Assembly (NCBI GenBank): GCA_030593425.1
Contig: JAUVHF010000005.1
Span: 1-22,420, forward strand
Source: Anaerolineales bacterium
GTDB lineage: Bacteria; Chloroflexota; Anaerolineae; UBA7937
Reading direction: 5' to 3'
Length of the DNA: 22,420 bases
Shown one piece after another: positions 7,088 to 14,762 of this stretch. A program made the position numbers and the translations under genes. Each line of letters opens with the position of its first letter. Positions within the stretch are counted from its first letter, which is position 1. The notes beneath the pieces are model-generated. The model saw only the letters and a list, made by a program, of their open reading frames with translations. It had not been told where the DNA came from and searched no databases.

Positions 7088-8923
7088 TCACGTAGGTAGA
7101 GCGTATATCTTGTGGTCTAGAGAGCCGATATATACGACACCTTCCGAGATGGCTGGGGAGCCGGGGATGGGGCCTTCGGTCTGGAAACGCCAGCGGAGTT
7201 CGCCGGACTGGGCATCGAGGCAGTAGAGATGGCCATCTATGGAGCCGAAATAGACCGCTCCTTCGGCCAGTCGAGGTGAGGAGGTGACGGCTTCCTCGGT
7301 AGAGTAGTGCCATTTCGGCTTTCCTGTCTTGGCCTCTAGGGCGTAGAGCCGGTGGTCTGTGGAGCCGATATATACAACCCCCTTTGCCACAGCGGGAGAG
7401 GAGATGACAGGCGCCTCGGTGCGATACCGCCAGATGACCCCTCCCTTCTCTAGGTCGAGGGCGTAGATGTGGCTATCTCTACATCCTACGAGGATGAGGT
7501 CCCCCTCGACGGCTGGGGAGGAGGTGATCTTGCCGCCCGCTTGGTACTTCCACTTCACCTCACCACTGGCTGCGTCGAGAGCGTAAAGATAACCCTCCTC
7601 GTCTCCGAAGAGGAGGGTTCCGCCGGAAATAGCCGCGGAGGAGCGGATAGGAGCCTGTGCATCGAAGCGCCAGGCTACTCGCCCGGTGCGAGCCCTCAAC
7701 GCGTAGAAAAGCCCGTCGTCGGAGGCGAAAAAGAGGTGCTCGTAGGCTAACTGGGGCGAGGAACGGATGGGCCCCTGGGTAGGGTGGCTCCACTTTAGCC
7801 GCCCCGTTCGCATATGGAGGGCGTAAAAAAGGCTGTCCTCTGAGCCGAAGAAGACGAGATCGTCAGCCACCAGAGGCGAGGAGGCTATCCCCCCTTGAGC
7901 GGCGTATTTCCAGAGAGGTTCTCCCTGCTGGGCATCGAGGGCGTAAAGGTTTCCGTCATAAGAGCCCACGAAGAGGATACCCCTCGCCACCGCTAGGGAG
8001 GAGCGCACCTCGTCGCCGCAGGCGAAAGACCAGAGGGGCGAAATCACAGCCAGGGGCTCTCTTTGCACCGCTAAAGGAGGAGCTCTTTCTTCCTGGGCCC
8101 TGACAGCGAGCAACTCCTTTTGCATCTCTTCCGCTGAACGGTACCGATCCTCACTCTTATATTCCAGGGCCCTCATGACGACAGCCTCCACCTCTGGAGA
8201 GATGGAGGGATTGAGTTGACGCAGGGGGCGCTCGTGGAAGGTGAAGGGAGGATCCTTTCGAGGATCGCGTCCGGTGAGAAGGTGATAGATGATCGCCCCC
8301 CAGGCGTAGATATCGCTCGCTGGCTCGGCGATCCCTTGATACCGCTCCGGTGCGGCGTAGCCCGGCGTGCCCTCCATACGGTCTTGCTCTTCAGAGGTCT
8401 CGATGATGTCAAGATCGATGAGCATTAGATGACCATCCTCTCTCACCGCTATCTTCCTAGGTTCTAGTCGGCGGAAGACGAGAGGCGGCTGGCGTTTGTG
8501 CAAGTAGGAGAGGAGGTCGCAAATCTGGATCGCCCAAGTGAGGACTTGAGCCTCAGGGAGGCCCGCCTCAGCCTCCTCCATGATAGTCTCCAGATCTTTT
8601 CCTTCCACAGGCCCTAAGACCAGATAACTCCGCCGCCCCTCCTGGAAGTAATCGTAGATGGTGGGGATAGTCGGATGATTGAGGCTGGCGAGGGTGTTGG
8701 CTTTCCGTTCGAAGGCGGCTGCCACACGCCGACTGGTGGCCGGGTCGAATACGAGGTTGATCATCTCTTCGACGATACAAAGGCGAGTGGTGGCTTGGAA
8801 GCGGCTATCGCGAGCCAGGTAGCGCGACCTCCCCCGGCCCCGTTCCAGGACCTCCAGAATCTCGTACCGCTCCCCTAGGCTTTTGCCAGGGGGCAAGACC
8901 CCCGCTAAACTCTCTTCATCCAT
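7088..8923 (-). CDS. Pseudokinase (Ser/Thr kinase fold) with C-terminal eight-repeat PQQ-type beta-propeller
   Basis: The 611-residue product has a Hanks-type kinase fold (about 18-285) followed by eight repeats of about 40 residues (W-x-(F/Y/H)...SSP...(V/L/F)(F/Y/L)(F/V/I)G...(L/I)YAL), typical of PQQ-like propellers. The kinase catalytic residues are degraded. The glycine loop reads RGRGRSRY, the VAIK lysine position reads CIVEE, the HRDLKPxN loop reads FRRLEPRKI, and DFG reads DLD. The structural GTPGYAAPE and SDIYAWG segments are intact. It is therefore probably a catalytically dead scaffold or sensor, with the propeller as a ligand- or protein-binding platform. No signal peptide or membrane helix is seen, so it should be cytoplasmic. 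ATG 8923-8921 is chosen because the TTG at 8962 overlaps the promoter -35. An 82-residue gene follows. Confidence 0.85.
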   Translation of the reverse strand: MDEESLAGVLPPGKSLGERYEILEVLERGRGRSRYLARDSRFQATTRLCIVEEMINLVFDPATSRRVAAAFERKANTLASLNHPTIPTIYDYFQEGRRSYLVLGPVEGKDLETIMEEAEAGLPEAQVLTWAIQICDLLSYLHKRQPPLVFRRLEPRKIAVREDGHLMLIDLDIIETSEEQDRMEGTPGYAAPERYQGIAEPASDIYAWGAIIYHLLTGRDPRKDPPFTFHERPLRQLNPSISPEVEAVVMRALEYKSEDRYRSAEEMQKELLAVRAQEERAPPLAVQREPLAVISPLWSFACGDEVRSSLAVARGILFVGSYDGNLYALDAQQGEPLWKYAAQGGIASSPLVADDLVFFGSEDSLFYALHMRTGRLKWSHPTQGPIRSSPQLAYEHLFFASDDGLFYALRARTGRVAWRFDAQAPIRSSAAISGGTLLFGDEEGYLYALDAASGEVKWKYQAGGKITSSPAVEGDLILVGCRDSHIYALDLEKGGVIWRYRTEAPVISSPAVAKGVVYIGSTDHRLYALEAKTGKPKWHYSTEEAVTSSPRLAEGAVYFGSIDGHLYCLDAQSGELRWRFQTEGPIPGSPAISEGVVYIGSLDHKIYALPT

Positions 8924-8933
8924 CTCTAAGGCT

Positions 8934-8962
8934 ATTATACCGACGGTTCTGAGGGAAGGCAA
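8934..8962 (-). promoter_or_regulatory. Promoter of the pseudokinase gene
   Basis: On the minus strand TTGCCT (8962-8957) and TATAAT (8939-8934) are 17 bases apart. Initiation near 8927 would leave only about four bases before ATG 8923, so the transcript is probably leaderless. Confidence 0.65.
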
Positions 8963-8990
8963 TAGGACTCTGGTGGGAAATGTCGTCTGG

Positions 8991-8999
8991 TGATATAAT
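8991..8999 (+). promoter_or_regulatory. Extended -10 promoter of the MFS transporter gene
   Basis: TGATATAAT is a perfect extended -10 element; no clear -35 is seen. Initiation is expected around 9005-9007, at or next to tandem GTG codons at 9004 and 9007, so the mRNA is probably leaderless. Confidence 0.6.
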
Positions 9000-9006
9000 C
9001 CTTGTG

Positions 9007-10302
9007 GTGAAGGAACTTGAGGCTAGTAGCGACATCGCTATCCGCCATTTGCGGCGGAATTTCATCCTGGGGGTACTAAACGGCGCCCTCTTCCACTTTT
9101 CCAACGCTCTAATCAGCCCCTCTTTGGTCCTCCCTCTCTTCGTGAGATATCTGACAGACTCCCATCTCCTGGTGGGTCTCATCCCTTCTATCCAGGAGGC
9201 GGGGTGGTTCCTCCCCCAGTTGGTGGCCTCGAGATATGTTCAGCACCGGCCCCGAAAGAAGGTATACTATTCGGCGACGGCCATCGTCCGCGCCGGTAGT
9301 TTGGGGCTCCTCACCATCGCCCTCTTTACCCTGGGAGGGAGTCGGCTTCTCCTACTCGCTATCTTCTTCTCCCTCCTCGTGGTTTTCAGTTTCTCGGGCG
9401 GTGTGGCGGGCATATCCTTCATGGACATCGTGGGGAAGGCGATCCCTGTGACCAGGAGGGGGGCTTTCTTTGGGAGTCGCAACTTCTTCGGTGGCATCCT
9501 AGCCTTCATGGGGGGGTTCATAGTCAAATACGCTCTTGACCAAAGCGGTTACCCCTTCCCCGCTAACTTCGGCCTCCTTTTCACCCTTTCCTTTCTGGCG
9601 CTATCGGTGGCCCTCTTCTTCTTCACCCAGGTTGTGGAGCCCGTGGAGCCGGTTCATGAGGGCGAGGTGGCTCTTCTCCAACAGTTCCGGCGCGCCTTGG
9701 AGATCGTGGAAAACGACGCTCGGTATCGGCGGTTCCTCTCCCTACGCCTTTGCCTCATGGCTACCCAGATGGCTACGCCTTTTTACATCCTCTACGCTCG
9801 GGACCGTTTGGGGATCCCGGAAGGGATGGTGGGGCTTTATCTCTCCGCTATGACCGTGGTGAGCGTGGGATCCAACCTGATCTGGAGCCGCATTAGCGAT
9901 CGGCGAGGCAATAAACTCCTCATTCAAATCGCTTCCATCGTGGGTTTGAGCATACCCCTCTCGGCGCTTTTGATTCCCCATCTATCGGGCCTGTTCTCCC
10001 CAGGGAGTCTAGGCTACCTCTTCGGTGTCGTTTTTGCCCTCCTGGGGAGTTATACCGCAGGGGCGCGGATCGGGAATATCAACTTCCTCTTGGAGATCAG
10101 CCCTGCTGCCGAGAGGCCGATATATCTGGGGTTCACTAACACTCTTTTGGGGATGGCCCTTCTAGCCTCGACGGTGGGAGGAGTTATCGTGGAGGTAGCG
10201 GGGTTCGGCATCCTTTTCTCTTTCACGCTGGCCTTCTATGCTCTGGCCATCGGCTTGAGCCTCACCTTAAGGGACCCCCGGGAGGAGATAGTTGGATATT
10301 AA
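9007..10302 (+). CDS. Major facilitator superfamily transporter
   Basis: The product is an integral membrane protein of about 431 residues with roughly 11-12 hydrophobic helices in two halves. A hydrophilic loop rich in E, V and R (about 210-240) separates them. The loop between helices 2 and 3 carries a basic RPRKK, and the equivalent loop of the second half reads RISDRRGN, matching the MFS motif A pattern. The substrate is unknown. The frame is open from ATG 8980, but a perfect extended -10 box falls inside that extension, so I prefer GTG 9007 (or 9004), giving a 17-residue cytoplasmic tail before helix 1. Its stop overlaps the next gene by 11 bases. That coupling to a molybdenum hydroxylase accessory gene hints at uptake of a heterocyclic compound; this is inference. 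Confidence 0.85.
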   Translation: MKELEASSDIAIRHLRRNFILGVLNGALFHFSNALISPSLVLPLFVRYLTDSHLLVGLIPSIQEAGWFLPQLVASRYVQHRPRKKVYYSATAIVRAGSLGLLTIALFTLGGSRLLLLAIFFSLLVVFSFSGGVAGISFMDIVGKAIPVTRRGAFFGSRNFFGGILAFMGGFIVKYALDQSGYPFPANFGLLFTLSFLALSVALFFFTQVVEPVEPVHEGEVALLQQFRRALEIVENDARYRRFLSLRLCLMATQMATPFYILYARDRLGIPEGMVGLYLSAMTVVSVGSNLIWSRISDRRGNKLLIQIASIVGLSIPLSALLIPHLSGLFSPGSLGYLFGVVFALLGSYTAGARIGNINFLLEISPAAERPIYLGFTNTLLGMALLASTVGGVIVEVAGFGILFSFTLAFYALAIGLSLTLRDPREEIVGY

Positions 10303-11095
10303 AGTGGTAGTGAAGGGGGGAGGGGACTTAGGTACGGGGGTAGCCCATCGGCTCCACCGAGCAGGGATGAGGATCGTTATCGCCGAACTCTCCAGGCCTC
10401 TAGTGATCCGTCGCGCAGTGGCTTTCGCCACCGCCATCTACTCGGGGGTTGTAGAGGTGGAGGGGGTGAAAGCCAGGAGGGTCGGCTCCTTGGAGGAGGC
10501 TTCGGCCACGCACGAGAAGGGAGAGATCCCGGTCCTCATCGACCCCCAAGCCCAGGTGGTTGCTCGGTGGGAGCCAGAGGTCCTGGTCGATGCCATCATG
10601 GCTAAGAGGAACACGGGGACTAGGATCACCGATGCGCCGTTAGTCATCGGCCTAGGACCAGGGTTCGAGGTGGGGTTGGATGTGCACGCGGTGGTGGAGA
10701 CGGCCCGAGGCCACAACTTGGGGCGGGTGATCCTCTCCGGTAGGGCGGAGCCCGATACCGGTGTCCCCGGGGAGGTGGCTGGGTATACCTTCCAGCGGGT
10801 CTTGCGCGCCCCCTCGGCGGGGACTTTCCAGGCCCTTCGACGCATAGGAGATAGAGTTGACGCGGGAGCCACGGTGGGGTATGTGGGCTCCCAGCCGGTG
10901 AGGGCGGCTACCGGAGGGGTTTTGAGGGGCATGATCGCCGATGGGGTGGAGGTGGTGGAGGGGATGAAGTTGGGCGATGTTGACCCTCGGGGCCTGGTGG
11001 AGTATTGTTTCACCATCTCCGATAAGGCGCGCGCTATCGGCGGCGGGGTGCTGGAGGCGATCCTCTACCTGGGGCGGCAAAAGGGCCTCCTGTAG
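10292..11095 (+). CDS. yqeB: Selenium-dependent molybdenum hydroxylase accessory protein, YqeB/EF2563 family
   Basis: This 267-residue protein matches the YqeB/EF2563 family, known by genome context to accompany selenium-dependent molybdenum hydroxylases such as the xanthine dehydrogenase of Enterococcus faecalis. The N-terminus has a Rossmann-like VVKGGGDLGTGVAHRL (5-20). Other blocks are RNTGTRITDAPLVIGLGPGF and the C-terminal DKARAIGGGVLEAIL. Its biochemical role is unproven; a part in labile selenium or cofactor insertion is proposed from context. The start is TTG 10292, with GGAGGAG four bases upstream, inside the end of the MFS gene. It lies about 9 kb from the fused xanthine dehydrogenase-like gene at 20012, the likely client. 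Confidence 0.87.
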   Translation: MDIKVVVKGGGDLGTGVAHRLHRAGMRIVIAELSRPLVIRRAVAFATAIYSGVVEVEGVKARRVGSLEEASATHEKGEIPVLIDPQAQVVARWEPEVLVDAIMAKRNTGTRITDAPLVIGLGPGFEVGLDVHAVVETARGHNLGRVILSGRAEPDTGVPGEVAGYTFQRVLRAPSAGTFQALRRIGDRVDAGATVGYVGSQPVRAATGGVLRGMIADGVEVVEGMKLGDVDPRGLVEYCFTISDKARAIGGGVLEAILYLGRQKGLL

Positions 11096-11115
11096 CGGTC
11101 ATAATCAGATAACCT

Positions 11116-12258
11116 ATGGGTAGTGTCAGCCTTTATATCCATATCCCTTTTTGTGAAGCCAAGTGCGCCTACTGCGACTTCAACTCCCACGCTGGGCTGG
11201 AACGTCTATACGACGATTATGTGGACGCTTTGGTGGAGGAGATGGCTATCGCAGGTGGCCGGTTCTCTCCCCTCCGAGGGCGGACCATCTATCTGGGCGG
11301 GGGCACCCCCACCGTGTTGGGCCTCCAACAACTGAAGAGGATCTTGGAGGGCTGTGTCCAGGCTTTCGTTATCGATGAGGGAGCAGAGGTGTGCTGTGAA
11401 GCGAATCCGGGGACGGTGGATCTTCGCTACCTAGAAAGCCTCCGGCATCTGGGTGTGGGGCGTCTGAGCCTCGGAGTGCAGAGCCTCCAGGACGACGAAC
11501 TCCAACTTCTGGGAAGGCTACATACCTCAGCCCAGGCCAGAGAGGCTTACGAGATGGCCCGCCTAGCGGGTTTCGAAAACGTAAACCTCGATCTGATCTA
11601 CGCCCTTCCGGGACAGACCCTGAAACGTTGGCGAGCCACCTTAGAGGGAGCCATAGCCCTCGGACCTGAGCATCTCTCCCTTTACCCCCTTTCCTTGGAG
11701 GAAGGGACGCCCCTTTGGAGGCGCGTTCAGAGGGGGGAAGTGAGGGCGACGGAGGATGAGTTGGCGGCGGAGATGTACCTTTTGGCCGAGGAACTTCTGG
11801 AGGCCTATGGACACTACGAGATCTCCAATTGGGCTAAGCCAGGCTATGAAAGCCGACATAACCTCACCTACTGGCGCAATGAGGGGTATCTAGGTTTCGG
11901 GGCTGGGGCCCACTCCTATTATGAGAGGCGGCGATCCTGGAATGTAGCCTGGCCGGAGGACTATATCTGCCGCCTCAAAGCAGGGGAGAGTGCGAGGGAA
12001 GGGGAGGAGGTGATAGAGACCCCCTTGGAGATAGCGGAGACGCTCTTCATGGGGCTTCGTCTCTCTGAGGGGGTAGAGTTTGAGGGATTTCAGCACCGTT
12101 TTGGGCGTGACCTTTCTACCCTCTATGGGCCCCAACTCGGGGAACTGGTGGCCTGGGGGCTTCTGGAGGTGAACGGGAGGGGCATCCGACTGACGCCCCG
12201 GGGCCGACTTCTGGGAAACGAGGTCTTTGAGAAGTTCCTCCCTCTAGAGCCGGGCTAA
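11116..12258 (+). CDS. hemW: Heme chaperone HemW (radical SAM, HemN-like)
   Basis: This 380-residue radical SAM protein starts YIHIPFC and carries the cluster motif C13-x3-C17-x2-C20. It lacks the fourth cysteine (CxC) that true HemN has, since the motif continues DF instead. A GGGTP SAM-binding motif is at 61-65, and the C-terminal part has HNLTYWRNEGYLGFGAGAHS, typical of HemW. HemW binds heme and delivers it to respiratory enzymes; it is not a coproporphyrinogen oxidase despite common annotation. It follows the YqeB-like gene by 20 bases with no strong ribosome site. Its TAA overlaps the TAG of the convergent gene by a few bases. Confidence 0.93.
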   Translation: MGSVSLYIHIPFCEAKCAYCDFNSHAGLERLYDDYVDALVEEMAIAGGRFSPLRGRTIYLGGGTPTVLGLQQLKRILEGCVQAFVIDEGAEVCCEANPGTVDLRYLESLRHLGVGRLSLGVQSLQDDELQLLGRLHTSAQAREAYEMARLAGFENVNLDLIYALPGQTLKRWRATLEGAIALGPEHLSLYPLSLEEGTPLWRRVQRGEVRATEDELAAEMYLLAEELLEAYGHYEISNWAKPGYESRHNLTYWRNEGYLGFGAGAHSYYERRRSWNVAWPEDYICRLKAGESAREGEEVIETPLEIAETLFMGLRLSEGVEFEGFQHRFGRDLSTLYGPQLGELVAWGLLEVNGRGIRLTPRGRLLGNEVFEKFLPLEPG

Positions 12259-13262
12259 AACCGCCTCTCCACCAGGAAGAGGGCCAGATCTCTGAGGCGT
12301 CCTTGGGCCCGGTTATCGATACCTGTCCTCTCTAACTCCTCGAGGGCTCTCTTTTGAAAGTGGCGAGCCCTCTCTTGGCAACGCGCTTTGACCTCCAGTT
12401 CCTCCAGAATGGGGAGGAGAGCGTCAAGGTTTGCCTCTCCATAGATCTCCTCTAGCCTTCTCTGCCCTCGCCTTCTCTCCTCTTCGAAAGCATAGACCAC
12501 GGGGAGCGATTTCTTCCCCGCTTTTATGTCTTCTCCCACCCCTTTTCCCGTTCTCTCCTCCTCTCCCCAGATGCCTAAGAGGTCGTCGGTGATCTGGAAG
12601 GCGAGCCCTAGATTTCGGGCGAACCCTCGATAGGCTTCTATGATCCTCTTCTCTCTGGTGGCCAGGATAGCACCTAGGAGGGCAGCGCACTCCAGGAGGC
12701 TGCCCGTCTTTTTCCCGGCCATAGTGAGATACATCTCTAGGGTAACATCGGTGCGCTCCTGAAAGGCGATGTCGAGATACTGACCTTCGCAAAGATCGAG
12801 ACAGGCTTGGTTAAGGAGCTGCGTCGCTTGGGTCAGGAGTTTTGGGCTCCCTCCTGGGGCCGAAAGCCGATGGAGGGCCAAGTGAGCCAGGGCCAGGAGC
12901 CCATCGCCAGCGTTGATCGCCTGGGGCACCCCCCAAACATGCCAGACGGTGGCCCGGCCCCGGCGCCTGGGGCTCTCATCCTGGATGTCGTCGTGGATCA
13001 GGGAGAAGTTATGAATTAACTCCACAGCGGCGGCGGCGGGGAGGGCTGGGCGGTAGTCGCCACTTATCGCTTCGCAGACCAGGAGGCAGATGAGGGGTCG
13101 GATCCGCTTCCCTCCCCGGGCCTTGATGGGCTGGAGGTTCTCATTCATCCAGCCCAGATGGTATCGCACCATGCCGTAGAAGGGAGTCAAGGCAGGGTCT
13201 TGTTCAGCCAAGAGGGCTTGTATCTCTTCCTCTACGGCGGTCACGTACAAAGCAGCCTGCAT
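12255..13262 (-). CDS. Polyprenyl diphosphate synthase, probably short-chain (geranylgeranyl type)
   Basis: This trans-isoprenyl diphosphate synthase of 335 residues condenses IPP onto allylic diphosphates. Motifs are GKRIRP (51-56), first aspartate-rich DDIQD (91-95), GQYLDI (160-165) and second motif DDLLGIWG (226-233). In the second motif the last aspartate of DDxxD is replaced by glycine, a form common in the IdsA-like clade. A phenylalanine (F86) five residues before the first motif, and no two-residue insertion in it, argue for a C15-C20 product; this is a rule-based prediction. The ATG directly follows the fni stop (TAAATG, no gap), so it is coupled to IPP isomerase and supplied by it. 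Confidence 0.92.
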   Translation of the reverse strand: MQAALYVTAVEEEIQALLAEQDPALTPFYGMVRYHLGWMNENLQPIKARGGKRIRPLICLLVCEAISGDYRPALPAAAAVELIHNFSLIHDDIQDESPRRRGRATVWHVWGVPQAINAGDGLLALAHLALHRLSAPGGSPKLLTQATQLLNQACLDLCEGQYLDIAFQERTDVTLEMYLTMAGKKTGSLLECAALLGAILATREKRIIEAYRGFARNLGLAFQITDDLLGIWGEEERTGKGVGEDIKAGKKSLPVVYAFEEERRRGQRRLEEIYGEANLDALLPILEELEVKARCQERARHFQKRALEELERTGIDNRAQGRLRDLALFLVERRF

Positions 13263-14288
13263 TTAAGGTTCTCGCTCCCTGAGATAGGGCGTCTCCTTCA
13301 ATTGTCGCAAGTCCCGAGCCCCGATGCAGAACATACTGATCCTCAACTCTCGCATGATCTCGTCTAACTTCTCCATGACTGCCTCCCAGGAGGCATTGGC
13401 CGCCTTTAAGAGGGGGGTGGCCAAAGCCGCGGCATCGGCGCTCAGGGCGATAGCCTTGGCCACATCGACGCCGGTGCGGATCCCCCCGCTGGCGATGAGG
13501 GCCACCTCTGGCGCTCCCTTTCTGGCCCTGCGGATGGAGTCAGCGGTGGGTATCCCCCACTGGGCGAAGGCGGCGGCTACATTCTTCATCGCTTCGTTAG
13601 AGGCCCGGTGTCTCTCTACCTCGCTCCAGGAGGTCCCTCCAGCCCCGGCCACATCGATGCCCGCCACCCCGGTCTGGGCCAGCCTCCGGGCTACCTCCTC
13701 CGAGATACCCCAGCCCACCTCTTTCACCATCACCGGGAGGGGAAGGTGGTGGCATACCTTTTCTATCCGGGCCAGGAGCCCAGAGAAGTCGGTGTTGCCC
13801 CCCTCCTGGAGGCACTCCTGCAAGGGGTTCAGATGTAGAATCAAGGCATCAGCCTCGATCATCTCCACGGCGCGGCGGCATTCCTCTACTCCATAGCCGT
13901 AGTTGAGTTGTACCGCTCCCAGGTTGGCGAAGAGGAGGATATCCGGTGCTACCTCTCGCACCTGGTAGGTGCGAGCCAGGGAGGGATCATCGATGGCCGG
14001 GCGTAGGGAGCCTACCCCCATGGCCACCCTCATCTTTTGGGCCGCTCGGGCCAGATTGCGGTTTATCCTCTCCGCGGGCTCGATGCCCCCGGTCATGGAG
14101 GAGATGATGAGGGGAGCCTCTAGTCTTTTCCCAAAGAGGCTGAGGGAGAGATCCACCTCTTTCAACTCCATCTCCGGAAGGGCCTGGTGGATGAACTGAT
14201 ACCGCTCAAAACCGGTGGTCAACCCCTCGAACTGGACATCTTCCTCCAGAGAGATGCGGAGATGATCGGCTTTTCTCCTCTGGTGCAT
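13263..14288 (-). CDS. fni: Type 2 isopentenyl-diphosphate delta-isomerase
   Basis: This FMN-dependent enzyme interconverts IPP and DMAPP. The 341-residue protein begins with the substrate-binding RRKADHLRI. It has ISSMTGG (about 61-67), MVKEVGWGIS, AGAGGTSW and the FMN phosphate site ASGGIRTGVDVAKAIALSAD. The open frame extends upstream to 14330, but ATG 14288-14286 has GGAGG five bases before it and gives the family-normal N-terminus. It also lies downstream of a consensus promoter at 14360-14332. It is the first gene of a two-gene operon with the polyprenyl diphosphate synthase. Upstream mevalonate or MEP pathway genes are not in the window. Confidence 0.95.
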   Translation of the reverse strand: MHQRRKADHLRISLEEDVQFEGLTTGFERYQFIHQALPEMELKEVDLSLSLFGKRLEAPLIISSMTGGIEPAERINRNLARAAQKMRVAMGVGSLRPAIDDPSLARTYQVREVAPDILLFANLGAVQLNYGYGVEECRRAVEMIEADALILHLNPLQECLQEGGNTDFSGLLARIEKVCHHLPLPVMVKEVGWGISEEVARRLAQTGVAGIDVAGAGGTSWSEVERHRASNEAMKNVAAAFAQWGIPTADSIRRARKGAPEVALIASGGIRTGVDVAKAIALSADAAALATPLLKAANASWEAVMEKLDEIMRELRISMFCIGARDLRQLKETPYLREREP

Positions 14289-14331
14289 ATAGCCTCCGTA
14301 ACTTTTTGGGGGACAAGGTGTTCGTACCATT

Positions 14332-14360
14332 AGAATATCTGGCTATTCTATCCTTGTCAA
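14332..14360 (-). promoter_or_regulatory. Consensus promoter of fni
   Basis: On the minus strand a perfect TTGACA (14360-14355) and TATTCT (14337-14332) are 17 bases apart. The expected leader is about 37 bases and contains GGAGG. Confidence 0.75.
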
Positions 14361-14374
14361 GGCCCGTAGCCGGG

Positions 14375-14402
14375 TTGACATTTGACTCAAGATGGGTATA
14401 CT
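14375..14402 (+). promoter_or_regulatory. Consensus promoter of acpP
   Basis: A perfect TTGACA (14375-14380) and TATACT (14397-14402) are 16 bases apart. The -35 boxes of acpP and fni lie back to back, 14 bases apart. The ATG at 14392 falls inside this promoter, which rules it out as the acpP start. Confidence 0.78.
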
Positions 14403-14433
14403 TTACGAGATGAATCCAGCAGGGGGTGAGAAG

Positions 14434-14676
14434 GTGTCAAACGACGTATTGGAAAAGGTGAAGGTCATAATCGTCGAGCAGTTGGGCGTCGACGAGGAGA
14501 AGGTCACTCCGGAGGCCAGATTCCGGGAGGATTTGGAAGCCGATTCCCTGGACTTGGTGGAACTTATCATGGCCTTCGAGGAGGAGTTCGGCGGCGAGAT
14601 ATCCGATGAGGAGGCCCAAGGGATAACCACCGTGGGCGAGGCGGTGGCCTATCTGGAGAAACATTTGCAGGGATAA
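14434..14676 (+). CDS. acpP: Acyl carrier protein
   Basis: This is an 80-residue acidic helical carrier protein. The phosphopantetheine attachment site is serine 38 in EADSLDLVEL. Helix 1 (VLEKVKVIIVEQLGV) and helix 3/4 (ISDEEAQGITTVGEAVAYLEKHL) match bacterial ACP of fatty acid synthesis. The start is GTG 14434 with AGGGGGTGAG upstream. The in-frame ATG at 14392 is inside the promoter. It stands alone between its own promoter and a terminator, with no fab genes next to it, so it is a monocistronic housekeeping unit or serves a dispersed pathway. Confidence 0.95.
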   Translation: MSNDVLEKVKVIIVEQLGVDEEKVTPEARFREDLEADSLDLVELIMAFEEEFGGEISDEEAQGITTVGEAVAYLEKHLQG

Positions 14677-14700
14677 TATCCTCGCTTTCGAGATCTCGTG

Positions 14701-14734
14701 GGGTGTTCTCCATGATGAGGACACCCTTTTCTTT
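14701..14734 (+). terminator. Rho-independent terminator of acpP
   Basis: GGGTGTTCTC (14701-14710) pairs with GAGGACACCC (14717-14726), with one G-T pair and a six-base loop, followed by TTTTCTTT. It separates acpP from the mobA promoter. Confidence 0.85.
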
Positions 14735-14743
14735 ATCTGGTTG

Positions 14744-14752
14744 TGGTATAAT
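14744..14752 (+). promoter_or_regulatory. Extended -10 promoter of mobA and the hydroxylase operon
   Basis: TGGTATAAT is a perfect extended -10 element directly after the acpP terminator. There is no good -35. Initiation near 14759 leaves about four bases before ATG 14763, so the message is probably leaderless. It is the only clear promoter before the genes running to 19040. Confidence 0.62.
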
Positions 14753-14762
14753 TAGAGTTGTC

